DNA of 64,000 nt from Hartmannibacter diazotrophicus (GTDB taxonomy: Bacteria > Pseudomonadota > Alphaproteobacteria > Rhizobiales > Pleomorphomonadaceae), in assembly GCF_900231165.1 (NCBI RefSeq), contig NZ_LT960614.1, positions 3,907,501-3,971,500 on the forward strand, given 5' to 3'. Made by a program: the position numbers and the translations under genes. Shown here piece after piece: positions 44,887 to 53,728 of the stretch; the stretch's first letter is position 1, and each line of letters starts with the position of its first letter. The notes beneath the pieces were generated by a model. That model ran no database searches, had not been told where the DNA came from, and saw only the letters and a list, made by a program, of their open reading frames with translations.

Positions 44887-45130
44887 CCCCGCGCACCCTC
44901 GGTTCGCGGGGCCGGCCCGGGGCATCCGGGACCCGCGACACTTTGCCCCAGCGATTCCATTTGGGTAGAATTGCTGATACCGGAAACTCTTGCGCGCAGA
45001 AGAGCTTTCTTCGAATGTGATTTATGAGGCGTCTCTAAAAGACGCCACGTTTGCCTCGTCGGCATCGGGGGCCGGGCCGTGCCCGCGGCCGGCCGGAGCA
45101 GGCGAACAACAAGATCACAGGGAGAAAGAC

Positions 45131-46759
45131 ATGCCGTCTATCTACGAGCAGGATCTCGACCGCAATCCCGCCAATTACCAGCCGCTGACCCCGCTCTCGC
45201 TCCTGGCGCGCTCCGCCCTGACCTTCCCGAACCACACGGCGGTCATCCACGGCAAGAGCAAGACCGACTACCGCACCTTCTACGCCCGCTGCCGCAAGCT
45301 TGCCTCCGCCCTCGCGGCCCGGGGCATCAGCAAGGGCGACACCGTGTCGGTGATGCTGGCGAACACCCCGGCCATGCTCGAATGCCACTACGGCGTTCCC
45401 ATGATCGGCGCGGTGCTCAACACGCTCAACACCCGCCTCGACGCCGCGATCATCGCCTTCTCGATGGACCACGCCGAGACCAAGGTGCTGATCACCGACA
45501 AGGAGTTCTCCAAGACCATCAAGGCCGCGCTGGCCGAGGCCAAGGTCAAGCCGCTGGTCATCGACTTCGACGATCCGGAATTCGCCGTGGAGGGCGAGCG
45601 GCTCGGCGAGATCGAATACGAGGAGTTCATCAAGGACGGCGACCCGGAGTTCGAGTGGCGCATGCCCGATGACGAGTGGGAAAGCATCTCGCTCAACTAC
45701 ACCTCGGGGACGACGGGCAATCCGAAGGGCGTCGTCTATCACCACCGCGGCGCGGCGCTGATGTGCTACGCCAACGTGCTGGCCTGCTCCCTGCCCCGCC
45801 ATCCGGTCTATCTGTGGACCCTGCCGATGTTCCACTGCAACGGCTGGTGCTTCCCCTGGACGCTGTCCGCCGTCGCGGGAACGCATGTGTGCCTGCGCTG
45901 GGTCCGGGCCTCCGCGATGTATGAGGCGATCGCCGAGCATGGCGTCACCCATCTCTGCGGCGCGCCGATCGTCATGAGCCTGCTGCTCAATGCCCCCGCT
46001 GCCGAGAAGAAGACCTTCGACCGCGTCATCAAGTTCCTGACGGCCGCCGCCCCACCGCCCGAGGCGGTCCTGGCCGGCATGGCCGAGGCCGGCTTCGAGG
46101 TGACCCATCTCTATGGCCTGACCGAAACCTACGGCCCCGCCGTCGTCAACGAGTGGAAGGAGGACTGGGACGCGCTGAACTCAGCCGAACGCGCCACGAA
46201 GAAGGCCCGTCAGGGCGTGCGCTACCAGGCGCTGGAGGATCTGACCGTCATGGATCCCCAGACGATGACCCGCGTGCCGGCCGACGGCGAGACAATGGGC
46301 GAGGTCATGTTCCGCGGCAACGTGGTGATGAAGGGCTATCTGCTCAACCCCAAGGCCACCAAGGATGCCTTTGCCGGCGGCTGGTTCCACTCCGGCGACC
46401 TCGGCGTCCTGCACCCCGACGGCTATATCCAGCTCAAGGATCGCTCCAAGGACATCATCATCTCCGGCGGCGAGAACATCTCGTCCATCGAGGTGGAGGA
46501 TGCGATCTACAAGCATCCGGCGGTGCAGGCGGTGGCTGTCGTCGCCAAGGACGACGAGAAATGGGGCGAAACGCCCTGCGCTTTCATCGAGGTCAAACCC
46601 GGCATGGAGCTGACGTCGGACGAAGTGCAGGCCTGGTGCCGCGAACGGCTGGCTCACTACAAGTGCCCGCGTCATGTCGTCTTCGACGAACTGCCGAAGA
46701 CCTCGACCGGCAAGATCCAGAAGTTCGTCCTGCGCGAACGGACACGGCAGGTGGCCTGA
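45131..46759 (+). CDS. Acyl-CoA synthetase (AMP-forming)
   Basis: A 542-residue adenylate-forming enzyme with GGGAG six bases before the ATG. The core motifs are YTSGTTGNPKGVVYHHRGA (phosphate loop), YGLTETYGP, GDLGVLHPDGYIQLKDRSKDIIISGGENIS (hinge) and the catalytic Lys in PKTSTGKIQKFVLRE. It resembles medium-chain or aryl/DMSP-type acyl-CoA ligases commonly annotated just 'acyl-CoA synthetase'; the acid substrate is not certain. It ends near the palindrome at 46832. A small hairpin (45028-45047) lies between opgC and this gene. Confidence 0.9.
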   Translation: MPSIYEQDLDRNPANYQPLTPLSLLARSALTFPNHTAVIHGKSKTDYRTFYARCRKLASALAARGISKGDTVSVMLANTPAMLECHYGVPMIGAVLNTLNTRLDAAIIAFSMDHAETKVLITDKEFSKTIKAALAEAKVKPLVIDFDDPEFAVEGERLGEIEYEEFIKDGDPEFEWRMPDDEWESISLNYTSGTTGNPKGVVYHHRGAALMCYANVLACSLPRHPVYLWTLPMFHCNGWCFPWTLSAVAGTHVCLRWVRASAMYEAIAEHGVTHLCGAPIVMSLLLNAPAAEKKTFDRVIKFLTAAAPPPEAVLAGMAEAGFEVTHLYGLTETYGPAVVNEWKEDWDALNSAERATKKARQGVRYQALEDLTVMDPQTMTRVPADGETMGEVMFRGNVVMKGYLLNPKATKDAFAGGWFHSGDLGVLHPDGYIQLKDRSKDIIISGGENISSIEVEDAIYKHPAVQAVAVVAKDDEKWGETPCAFIEVKPGMELTSDEVQAWCRERLAHYKCPRHVVFDELPKTSTGKIQKFVLRERTRQVA

Positions 46760-46831
46760 GATCCGGCTTCCGGGAAAGGACATCGGGGTCCCGGAAACAA
46801 GGGGACCTCACGCAAAGGAACCTCACGCAAA

Positions 46832-46859
46832 AGGGGCGCCGGATCGATCCGGCGCCCCT
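46832..46859. terminator. 28-base perfect palindrome after the acyl-CoA synthetase gene
   Basis: AGGGGCGCCGGATC followed by its exact complement, 14 bp with no loop, preceded by a short tandem duplication of CCTCACGCAAAGGA-like units (46805-46831). The plus strand lacks a T run; the minus strand has TTTT. It may act as a Rho-assisted terminator or a mRNA 3' barrier. Confidence 0.5.
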
Positions 46860-46951
46860 CGTTCATTCGGCCCGTCTCCGGCTGTTCGTCTCCGGCTGCC
46901 TATGCCTGGCTTGCCGTCACCGGCACGCCGTCCGGACACCGCCGGCTCGAC

Positions 46952-46985
46952 AAAAAAACACCACGGGTCCGCCGACCCGTGGTGT
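46952..46985 (-). terminator. Rho-independent terminator on the minus strand
   Basis: A 12-bp stem ACACCACGGGTC/GACCCGTGGTGT with a four-base loop; the minus strand continues with seven T. It lies 150 bases beyond the DUF465 gene at 47133, whose transcript it probably ends. No gene was seen in 46860-47132. Confidence 0.8.
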
Positions 46986-47132
46986 CTGCGCCCATACGGG
47001 GCGCCGTGAGAACAATGAACGAAATTCCAGGGGGTGAACGGGGCTTCAAACGTCTCCGACGCGCAGTCAGAACACCGGAAACTTTGCCGCTGTCATCGCC
47101 AGCCCTGCCTCCCGATCGGCCTCCGGCAAGGC

Positions 47133-47324
47133 TCAGTGCAGAGCGGTACGTACGCTCACACCGCTCAGAAGCTTGGAGATTTCATCTTTGAGATGCAACT
47201 TCCGACGCTTGAGATCTCTTATCTTGACTTCGTCAACGCTTGGATGGTGGACAACATCTTCAAGCTGTCTCTCGAGAGCCGCGTGGCGGCGTTCAAGTTC
47301 CTCGATATGAGACTGTAGCGACAT
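47133..47324 (-). CDS. DUF465 (YdcH) family protein
   Basis: A 63-residue helical hairpin protein starting at MSLQSHIEELERRHAALERQLEDVVHHPSVDEVKIRDLKRRKLHLKDEISKL, with GGAGG five bases before the ATG. This fits the family consensus closely. These small proteins are abundant in alphaproteobacteria and have no settled function. A related gene at 48020 points the opposite way, leaving a shared 695-base upstream interval. Confidence 0.9.
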   Translation of the reverse strand: MSLQSHIEELERRHAALERQLEDVVHHPSVDEVKIRDLKRRKLHLKDEISKLLSGVSVRTALH

Positions 47325-48019
47325 CCGTGCCTCCTTCCTGCATGGAGCGGTAGCGATCTCCGCTCTCGTGACAAGGCATGTAGTGTCGCACAATAAATGT
47401 GGCATGAATAGGGTGCTTCAGAAGTTTTGTCTTTCAATTGTCTTAAACAATCAAAGTCTAATCGAAATATATTAAAGAATATAAACCAATTGTTGCCAGG
47501 CGATCTTTGAAGATCACCCGGCTTCTCCGGCATGGTCAGGAAGGCCGCCCGGCCGATCGGTCCGCCGCAAATGGCGATGGCCGGACCGCCGCATCCCCGA
47601 GCCTTCCAAACCCTGGAATGGCATTCGAAACCAAGCCTTTTGGGATGATGGGCACGACAGGAGATGACGTCAATATGTCCGCCAAGTTGCCGGAAACCCC
47701 AACATCACATTCTACCGGGAGCTTGTTTCCCGCCCAAAATCAGGGACGGAAACAAGCGCTTGAAATGCATGGCTAACTTTTCGCCGACGAAGGACCGCCG
47801 GGCGCGCCGCAATCATTTCAAATCCCGCAAACTGCATAAAATTCGCCCATTCACCACTGCGCCCAAATTTTTCGCAACCGCTTGTGAAGACGCTTCAATT
47901 CACGATACCCTTCGTGGAAATTTGCTATATTGTCCGACGGGTTTTCTTCCGGCCGCAGGGCCGGAGGGTCGCAGGCGGTCGACACGACCCTTGATGTGGC
48001 AATTTTGGGAACGGCCCAT
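47325..48019. other. Divergent upstream region of two DUF465 genes
   Basis: A 695-base interval without a recognised gene. It is A/T-rich between 47390 and 47510 (promoter side of the minus-strand DUF465 gene) and again at 47850-47940, where GCTATATTG at 47924-47932 is a plausible -10 for the plus-strand DUF465 gene. A stem with TTGTTTCC/GGAAACAA arms lies at about 47724-47756. It could conceal a small RNA; the sequence alone does not decide. Confidence 0.45.
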
Positions 48020-48226
48020 ATGAACGAAATCGACGAACAGGACGTTCGCATCGAGCTGGCTCGTCTTCGACAGGAACATCGGGACCTGGATGCTGCCATC
48101 GATGCCATGCTCCAGCTCGGCGCGATCGATACCCTTCAGATTCAGCGCCTCAAGAAGAGAAAGCTTTCGCTGAAGGACCGCATCAGCTTCCTCGAGGACC
48201 AGATTCTCCCCGACATCATCGCCTGA
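48020..48226 (+). CDS. DUF465 (YdcH) family protein
   Basis: A 68-residue protein, MNEIDEQDVRIELARLRQEHRDLDAAIDAMLQLGAIDTLQIQRLKKRKLSLKDRISFLEDQILPDIIA. It has the RxEHRDLDxAI and LKKRKLxLKDRI signatures. The start was set by the family; codons upstream in frame are not conserved-looking. In many Hyphomicrobiales a DUF465 gene precedes purE, as here (172 bases), which supports orthology. Confidence 0.9.
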   Translation: MNEIDEQDVRIELARLRQEHRDLDAAIDAMLQLGAIDTLQIQRLKKRKLSLKDRISFLEDQILPDIIA

Positions 48227-48397
48227 GACGGAAAGCGGCAGCGCTTGGCGCCGATCGTCCGCGGCCCGGTTTTCATCATCCCGGATTTGCTCTATAGCGA
48301 GGCCTTCTGGCATCGGACCCGGCCCTGTGGTCGGCCGCCCCCACGGGCCTGATGCCGTTTGCCAACACGCCTGAGCCTTGCCGGAACACCTACATCG

Positions 48398-48898
48398 ATG
48401 AGTGAGACCCCTGTCGCCATTATCATGGGAAGCCAGTCCGACTGGGCGACCATGAAGCACGCCGCCCTGACGCTGGACGCCCTCGGGATCGGCCACGCCG
48501 ACAGGATCGTCTCGGCGCACCGCACGCCGGACCGTCTGGTGGACTTCGCCAAATCCGCCAGGGACGCCGGCTTCAAGGTCATCATCGCCGGTGCCGGCGG
48601 CGCGGCGCACCTGCCCGGCATGACGGCCTCGATGACCCCCCTGCCGGTCTTCGGCGTTCCCGTCGAGAGCAAGGCTCTGAGCGGCAAGGACAGCCTCCTC
48701 TCCATCGTCCAGATGCCCGGCGGCATTCCGGTCGGAACGCTCGCGATCGGCAAGCCCGGCGCGATCAACGCCGCCCTTCTCGCCGCTGCCGTGCTGGCGC
48801 TGGGCGATGCGGAGCTTGCCGCGCGCCTCGACGCTTACCGCGCCCGCCAGACCGACGCCGTCGCGCTCGAGCCTGTCGACGAGGAGCCCGCAAAGTGA
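48398..48898 (+). CDS. purE: N5-carboxyaminoimidazole ribonucleotide mutase (PurE class I)
   Basis: A 166-residue enzyme that converts N5-CAIR to CAIR in purine synthesis. The opening [26 protein letters not shown], the [11 protein letters not shown] motif with the catalytic His, and [26 protein letters not shown] are diagnostic. The ATG at 48398 has only a weak ribosome site. The stop overlaps purK (GTGA), so the pair is translationally coupled. Confidence 0.96.
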   Translation: MSETPVAIIMGSQSDWATMKHAALTLDALGIGHADRIVSAHRTPDRLVDFAKSARDAGFKVIIAGAGGAAHLPGMTASMTPLPVFGVPVESKALSGKDSLLSIVQMPGGIPVGTLAIGKPGAINAALLAAAVLALGDAELAARLDAYRARQTDAVALEPVDEEPAK

Positions 48899-49977
48899 GT
48901 CCAGCACCGCTTGCGCCCGGCGCCGTGATCGGCATTCTCGGCGGCGGCCAGCTCGGCCGCATGATCGCCCTTGCCGCCGCCCGCCTCGGCTTCGACTGCC
49001 ATGTCTATTGCCCCGAGCCGGACAGCCCCGCCTTCCGCGTCGCCGCAAGGCATACGGTGGCGGCCTATGACGACGTCGAGGCGCTCGCCGCCTTCGCCGC
49101 CGACGTCGATGTCGTCACCTACGAATTCGAGAACGTGCCGGCCGAGACCGCCCATCTGATCGCCGCGAGGAGGCCGCTCTACCCCGATGCGCGGGCGCTG
49201 GCGATCACGCAGGACCGTCTTGCCGAGAAGACGTTTCTCTCCGAGACGGGCATCGCGGTCGCCCCCTTCGCCACGGTCGACACGGCGGCGGACATCGAGG
49301 CGGCAATCGCCGGCACCGGCCTGCCGGCGATCATCAAGACGCGCCGCTTCGGCTACGACGGCAAGGGGCAGGCCCGCGTCGAGACGGCCGGCGACATTGC
49401 GCAGGCGCTGAAGCGCTTCGGCGGCAATCTCATCCTGGAAGGCTTCGTTCCCTTCGCGATGGAGGTCTCGGCCATCGTCGTGCGCGGCCGCGACGGCATG
49501 GCCGACGTCTACGACATCGGCGAGAACCGCCACGCCAACCACATTCTCGATGAGACAATCGTGCCCGCGCCGATCGATCCGGCGACCGCCGAGGCCGCGC
49601 GCGAACTCGGCCTTTCGATCGCCAGGGCACTCGACTACATCGGCGTCCTCGGCGTCGAGATGTTCCTCGTGCGCGACAAGGACGGCGAGCGCATCGTCGT
49701 CAACGAGCTTGCCCCGCGCGTTCACAACTCCGGCCACTGGACGGAAGACGCGGCGCTGACCTCGCAGTTCGAGAATCATGTCCGCGCCATTGCCGGCTGG
49801 CCGATTGGCTCCACTGAGCGCCTTGCCGGCGTCACGATGAAGAATCTCATTGGCGAGGAGGCGAACGACGCGCTGTCGATCGTCGCCGATCCGCAGGCAC
49901 GGCTTCATCTCTACGGCAAGCGGGAGGCAAGGCCGGGGCGCAAGATGGGCCACGTCAACCGGCTGACACGCCTATAG
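48895..49977 (+). CDS. purK: N5-carboxyaminoimidazole ribonucleotide synthase PurK
   Basis: A 360-residue ATP-grasp enzyme making N5-CAIR from AIR, bicarbonate and ATP. It starts at GTG 48895 inside the purE stop. [24 protein letters not shown] is the N-terminal fold, [14 protein letters not shown] is the ATP-grasp loop, and [48 protein letters not shown] holds the metal/ATP residues. The normal length and C-terminus [17 protein letters not shown] are present. Confidence 0.96.
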   Translation: MSPAPLAPGAVIGILGGGQLGRMIALAAARLGFDCHVYCPEPDSPAFRVAARHTVAAYDDVEALAAFAADVDVVTYEFENVPAETAHLIAARRPLYPDARALAITQDRLAEKTFLSETGIAVAPFATVDTAADIEAAIAGTGLPAIIKTRRFGYDGKGQARVETAGDIAQALKRFGGNLILEGFVPFAMEVSAIVVRGRDGMADVYDIGENRHANHILDETIVPAPIDPATAEAARELGLSIARALDYIGVLGVEMFLVRDKDGERIVVNELAPRVHNSGHWTEDAALTSQFENHVRAIAGWPIGSTERLAGVTMKNLIGEEANDALSIVADPQARLHLYGKREARPGRKMGHVNRLTRL

Positions 49978-50189
49978 GAAGGCCGCAGGAACGGCAGGGC
50001 CGGACATCGCTGGCGCTCTCCCCGCTCAAAACCTCGGGAGACCTTGCGATTTTTCCAGCTTTGCCGGTGGACACTGTCCGGCTCTTCTGGTAAATCGCTC
50101 CCACTCGATTGGTACCCATGGTACCGAACGGTGGTTTCCACCGCTTATCCCCGCCGGGACAATCATTCGAATTCACGGGAAGGTTACGC

Positions 50190-50411
50190 GTGCAGGTACT
50201 CGTTCGCGACAACAATGTTGATCAGGCTCTCAAGGCGCTCAAGAAGAAGATGCAGCGCGAGGGTATTTTCCGCGAGATGAAGCTTCGCGATCACTACGAG
50301 AAGCCCTCGGAGAAGCGTGCGCGCGAGAAGGCCGAGGCCGTCCGCCGCGCCCGCAAGCTGGCGCGCAAGCGGGCCCAGCGCGAAGGCCTGCTCCCGGGCA
50401 AGGGCCGCTGA
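50190..50411 (+). CDS. rpsU: 30S ribosomal protein S21
   Basis: A 73-residue basic S21. It starts at GTG 50190 with GGAAGG six bases upstream. [61 protein letters not shown] is the family sequence. S21 helps mRNA-16S pairing in initiation. It stands alone between purK and the TPR lipoprotein. Confidence 0.95.
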   Translation: MQVLVRDNNVDQALKALKKKMQREGIFREMKLRDHYEKPSEKRAREKAEAVRRARKLARKRAQREGLLPGKGR

Positions 50412-50537
50412 GCCGTCCTGCCTGCCGGCTTCGTTGATCGTCAGACACTGCGATAGCGGAGGCGACCGTCAAGGCGGTCGTCTCTTTTTGCGCGTGCGCA
50501 AGCTGGCGCGCGTCTCGACCGGACCCGACCGCGAAAC

Positions 50538-50567
50538 TTGGCATTTTGGCCCGGATTCGGATATTTT
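50538..50567 (+). promoter_or_regulatory. Candidate promoter of the TPR lipoprotein gene
   Basis: TTGGCA at 50538-50543 and TATTTT at 50562-50567 with 18 bases between, 83 bases before the gene. The spacing is slightly long and the -10 weak. Confidence 0.35.
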
Positions 50568-50649
50568 GTCTGATAAGACAGACGAAACAAAGGGAACCGG
50601 CAAGGCTTGGGCCAGGCCTTGCCGCACAGTTCCGAGGGCACGGATTGGA

Positions 50650-51492
50650 ATGATGCAGCGCTTTTCCCGCGGATTGACAGCCTCTCTTCTTCTCGGTGCC
50701 TCGCTGGCCCTTTCGGGCTGCGTCAGCGGTGGCTCCGACCAGACGGCCGATCTTGAGCGGGTCACGCTCAATCCCAATGCCGCCTCGCCGGAGAATATCT
50801 CGTCCCTGTCGGAAGTGATCGCGCGCAATCCACAGGATGCCAGCGCCTACAACATCCGCGGCTCGGCCTACGGGCAGGCGGGGCGCTACCGGGAAGCGAT
50901 CCAGGATTTCTCCACGGCGATCCAGCTCAATCCGAATCTCTATCAGGCCTACGCCAACCGCGGCCTCGTCTATCGCCGCATCGGCCAGCCGCAGAAGGCC
51001 CTGGCCGACTACAACGCGGCGATCCAGATCAACCCGCAATATGGCTCGGCCTATCGCCAGCGCGGCTCGATCTACCGCCAGCTCGGCCAGACGCAGTTGG
51101 CCCTGCAGGATTTCAACACCGCGATCTCGATCTCGTCGTCCGATGCCGGCGCCTATTACAATCGCGCGCTGATCTATCAGGCGCAGGGCCAGCATGACAT
51201 CGCGATCTCCGAGTTCACCACCGCGATGGCGCTCGATCCCAACCTGCCGGACGCCTTCAACGGCCGCGGGCAGAGCGAGCTTGCGCTCGGCCGCGACAAG
51301 GAAGCCCTGCAGGACTTTGCCGCAGCCGTGAACCGCAACAAGAACTCCGCCGTCTTCTGGACCAACCTCGGCATCGCCCAGATTCGTCTCGGCCAGCAGA
51401 AGGAGGGCCTTGCCTCCGTGCGGCGCGGTGCAGCCCTCGATCCGAAATACCGGCCGGCCCAGGACGCCTTGAGCCAGTTCGGCGCCGGCTGA
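50650..51492 (+). CDS. TPR-repeat lipoprotein
   Basis: A 280-residue protein with a lipoprotein signal: hydrophobic LTASLLLGASLALSGCVSGG, lipobox LSGC with the lipidated Cys at about residue 23. Six TPR units follow from about residue 55, each with the family pattern (AYNIRGSAYGQAGRYREAIQDFSTAIQLNP, AYANRGLVYRRIGQPQKALADYNAAIQINP and so on). It resembles alphaproteobacterial NlpI-like or PilW-like lipoproteins that tether envelope enzymes. Two adjacent ATG codons are possible starts; the first is used. Confidence 0.88.
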   Translation: MMQRFSRGLTASLLLGASLALSGCVSGGSDQTADLERVTLNPNAASPENISSLSEVIARNPQDASAYNIRGSAYGQAGRYREAIQDFSTAIQLNPNLYQAYANRGLVYRRIGQPQKALADYNAAIQINPQYGSAYRQRGSIYRQLGQTQLALQDFNTAISISSSDAGAYYNRALIYQAQGQHDIAISEFTTAMALDPNLPDAFNGRGQSELALGRDKEALQDFAAAVNRNKNSAVFWTNLGIAQIRLGQQKEGLASVRRGAALDPKYRPAQDALSQFGAG

Positions 51493-51527
51493 TCCGGCCG
51501 GGCAGCGCCCCCTTCAGGTCATCCCAT

Positions 51528-51565
51528 AAAAAAGGGACCGGAGCTTTCGCACCGGTCCCTTTTTT
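51528..51565. terminator. Bidirectional Rho-independent terminator
   Basis: AAAAAAGGGACCGG/CCGGTCCCTTTTTT, a 14-bp symmetrical stem with a 10-base loop giving U tracts on both strands. It serves the TPR gene on the plus strand and pntB on the minus strand. Confidence 0.92.
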
Positions 51566-51619
51566 ATGTCGTGAGAAGGCTCCGCCCCTTCCGAGGAAGG
51601 GGACGGTCCCTCTGTTCTC

Positions 51620-53017
51620 TCACTCGAGGTTCTTGATGATGTTCTCGACCATTTTCTTGGCGTCGGCGAAGAGCATCATGGTGTTGTCGCGGAAGAAGAG
51701 CTCGTTCTCGACGCCGGCATAGCCCGATCCCATGCCGCGCTTGATGAACAGCACGGTCTTGGCCTTGTCGACGTCGAGGATCGGCATGCCGTAGATGGCC
51801 GAGGTCGGGTCGGTCTTGGCCGCCGGGTTGGTGACGTCGTTGGCGCCGATGACGAAGGCAACGTCGGCCTGGGCGAACTCGGAGTTGATGTCTTCCAGCT
51901 CGAACACCTCGTCATAGGGCACGTTCGCTTCTGCCAGCAGCACGTTCATGTGCCCGGGCATGCGGCCGGCGACCGGGTGGATGGCGTATTTGACCTCGAC
52001 GCCCTCCTCCTTGAGCTTGTCGGCCATCTCGCGCAGCGCATGCTGGGCCTGGGCGACCGCCATGCCGTAGCCCGGCACGATGATCACCTTGCCGGCGTTC
52101 TTCATGATGAAGGCCGCATCCTCCGCCGAGCCCTGCTTGACCGGCCGGGTCTCCACCGCGCCGCCCGCCGGGCCCGCCGTCTCGCCGCCGAAGCCGCCGA
52201 GGATGACCGAGATGAACGACCGGTTCATGCCCTTGCACATGATGTAGGAGAGGATCGCGCCCGACGAGCCGACGAGGGCGCCGGTGATGATCAGCGCCGT
52301 GTTGCCGAGCGTGAAGCCGATGCCGGCCGCCGCCCAGCCCGAGTAGCTGTTCAGCATCGAGACGACGACGGGCATGTCCGCGCCGCCGATCGGGATGATG
52401 ATCAGGATGCCGAGCGCCAGCGCCGCCAGCGTGATCAGCCAGAAGACGGCGTGGCTCTCGGTGTTGACCAGCACGACGATCAGGATGACGAGGGCGGCGG
52501 CGAGCGCGATGTTGATCACGTGCCGGCCGGGCAGCATGATCGGCTTGCCGGACATCCGCCCGTCGAGCTTCAGGAAGGCGATGACCGAGCCGGTGAAGGT
52601 GATCGCGCCGATGGCGACACCGAGGCTCATCTCGACCAGCGCCTGGCCGTGGATCGAGCCGACCTCGCCGATGCCGAGCGCCGAGGGGGCGTAGAGCGCG
52701 CCGGCCGCCACCATCACCGCGGCAAGGCCGACGAGCGAGTGGAAGGCCGCGACCAGCTGCGGCATCGCCGTCATGGCGATCTTGCGGGCGATGACCGCGC
52801 CGGCGCCGCCGCCGATGGCGAGCGCGATCACGATCAGCGCGATCGAGCCGACGGAGAGATGGATGCCGGCCAGCGTCGTGAGGATCGCGATCCCCATGCC
52901 GACCATGCCGTAGAGGTTGCCCTTGCGCGAGGTCACGGGGCTGGAAAGCCCCCTCAGCGCCATGATGAACAGAACAGCAGAGACGAGATAAAGGCTCGCC
53001 ATCACATTCGCGGACAT
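51620..53017 (-). CDS. pntB: NAD(P) transhydrogenase subunit beta
   Basis: A 465-residue subunit of the proton-translocating transhydrogenase that makes NADPH. Nine or so spans fill residues 1-270. The NADP-binding domain III has IIVPGYGMAVAQAQHALREMADKLKEEGVEVKYAIHPVAGRMPGHMNVLLAEANVPYDEVFELEDIN and VAFVIGANDVTNPAAKTDPTSAIYGMPILDVDKA. The gene lies 4 bases from pntA2, forming a pntA1-pntA2-pntB unit. Confidence 0.96.
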   Translation of the reverse strand: MSANVMASLYLVSAVLFIMALRGLSSPVTSRKGNLYGMVGMGIAILTTLAGIHLSVGSIALIVIALAIGGGAGAVIARKIAMTAMPQLVAAFHSLVGLAAVMVAAGALYAPSALGIGEVGSIHGQALVEMSLGVAIGAITFTGSVIAFLKLDGRMSGKPIMLPGRHVINIALAAALVILIVVLVNTESHAVFWLITLAALALGILIIIPIGGADMPVVVSMLNSYSGWAAAGIGFTLGNTALIITGALVGSSGAILSYIMCKGMNRSFISVILGGFGGETAGPAGGAVETRPVKQGSAEDAAFIMKNAGKVIIVPGYGMAVAQAQHALREMADKLKEEGVEVKYAIHPVAGRMPGHMNVLLAEANVPYDEVFELEDINSEFAQADVAFVIGANDVTNPAAKTDPTSAIYGMPILDVDKAKTVLFIKRGMGSGYAGVENELFFRDNTMMLFADAKKMVENIIKNLE

Positions 53018-53021
53018 CGCC

Positions 53022-53510
53022 TTATCCCTTCTTCTTGTACATCGCCAGCATCCGGCTGGTGACCAGGAAGCCGCCGAAGATGTTCACCGCCGCAAGGATC
53101 ACGGCGACGAAGCCGAAGCCGCGCGCCATGCCCGCCGACGCCGACGTCGACAGATCGACGCCCACCGCCAGCAGCGCGCCGACGATGATCACCGACGAGA
53201 TCGCGTTGGTGACGCTCATCAGCGGCGTGTGGAGGGCCGGCGTCACCGACCAGACCACGTAGTAGCCGACGAAGATCGCGAGCACGAAGATCGACAGGCG
53301 GAAGACGAAGGGATCGATCGCGCCCCCGCTCATGGAATGGACGGCCGCGCCGATGCCGTCGTCGAGGCCGTTATGCGCGGCGCCCGCAAGCTGGTCCACG
53401 ATGGAGCCGGCGGCTTTGGCCGCCTCGGCGGCCTGGTCGGCGGCAAGCCGGGCCGCCTCCGCCGCCGCCCGGGCGCGCTCCAGCGCCTCGTCGGGTGAAA
53501 GTGTTGCCAT
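53022..53510 (-). CDS. pntAB: NAD(P) transhydrogenase subunit alpha part 2 (membrane)
   Basis: A 162-residue protein carrying the membrane part of the alpha subunit. An Ala/Glu-rich helical leader of about 55 residues is followed by three or four spans: PFVFRLSIFVLAIFVGYYVVW, VTPALHTPLMSVTNAISSVIIVGALLAVGV and GFVAVILAAVNIFGGFLVTSRMLAMYKKK, the usual C-terminal signature. In Enterobacteria this is fused to the NAD domain; alphaproteobacteria keep it separate. Confidence 0.95.
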   Translation of the reverse strand: MATLSPDEALERARAAAEAARLAADQAAEAAKAAGSIVDQLAGAAHNGLDDGIGAAVHSMSGGAIDPFVFRLSIFVLAIFVGYYVVWSVTPALHTPLMSVTNAISSVIIVGALLAVGVDLSTSASAGMARGFGFVAVILAAVNIFGGFLVTSRMLAMYKKKG

Positions 53511-53728
53511 GGTCGTTGTCCCCTTGGATCAGTCGCGGGGTCCGTGCCCCGCGCGAGGTTCGGTTGGCCTCATGGGATAGGAAAATCGGAAAGCACGCGC
53601 CGTGCGGCAGCCGAGAATGGCAAGACTGCCGGAAGCCCCCTCCCCGAGGAAGATGGCCGCCCGGCAAGACCCGCCGAGGGGGCCGGGCGCCGAAGCCGGC
53701 GCCCCCGCCTCCTTGCCTAGAAGGCCCC

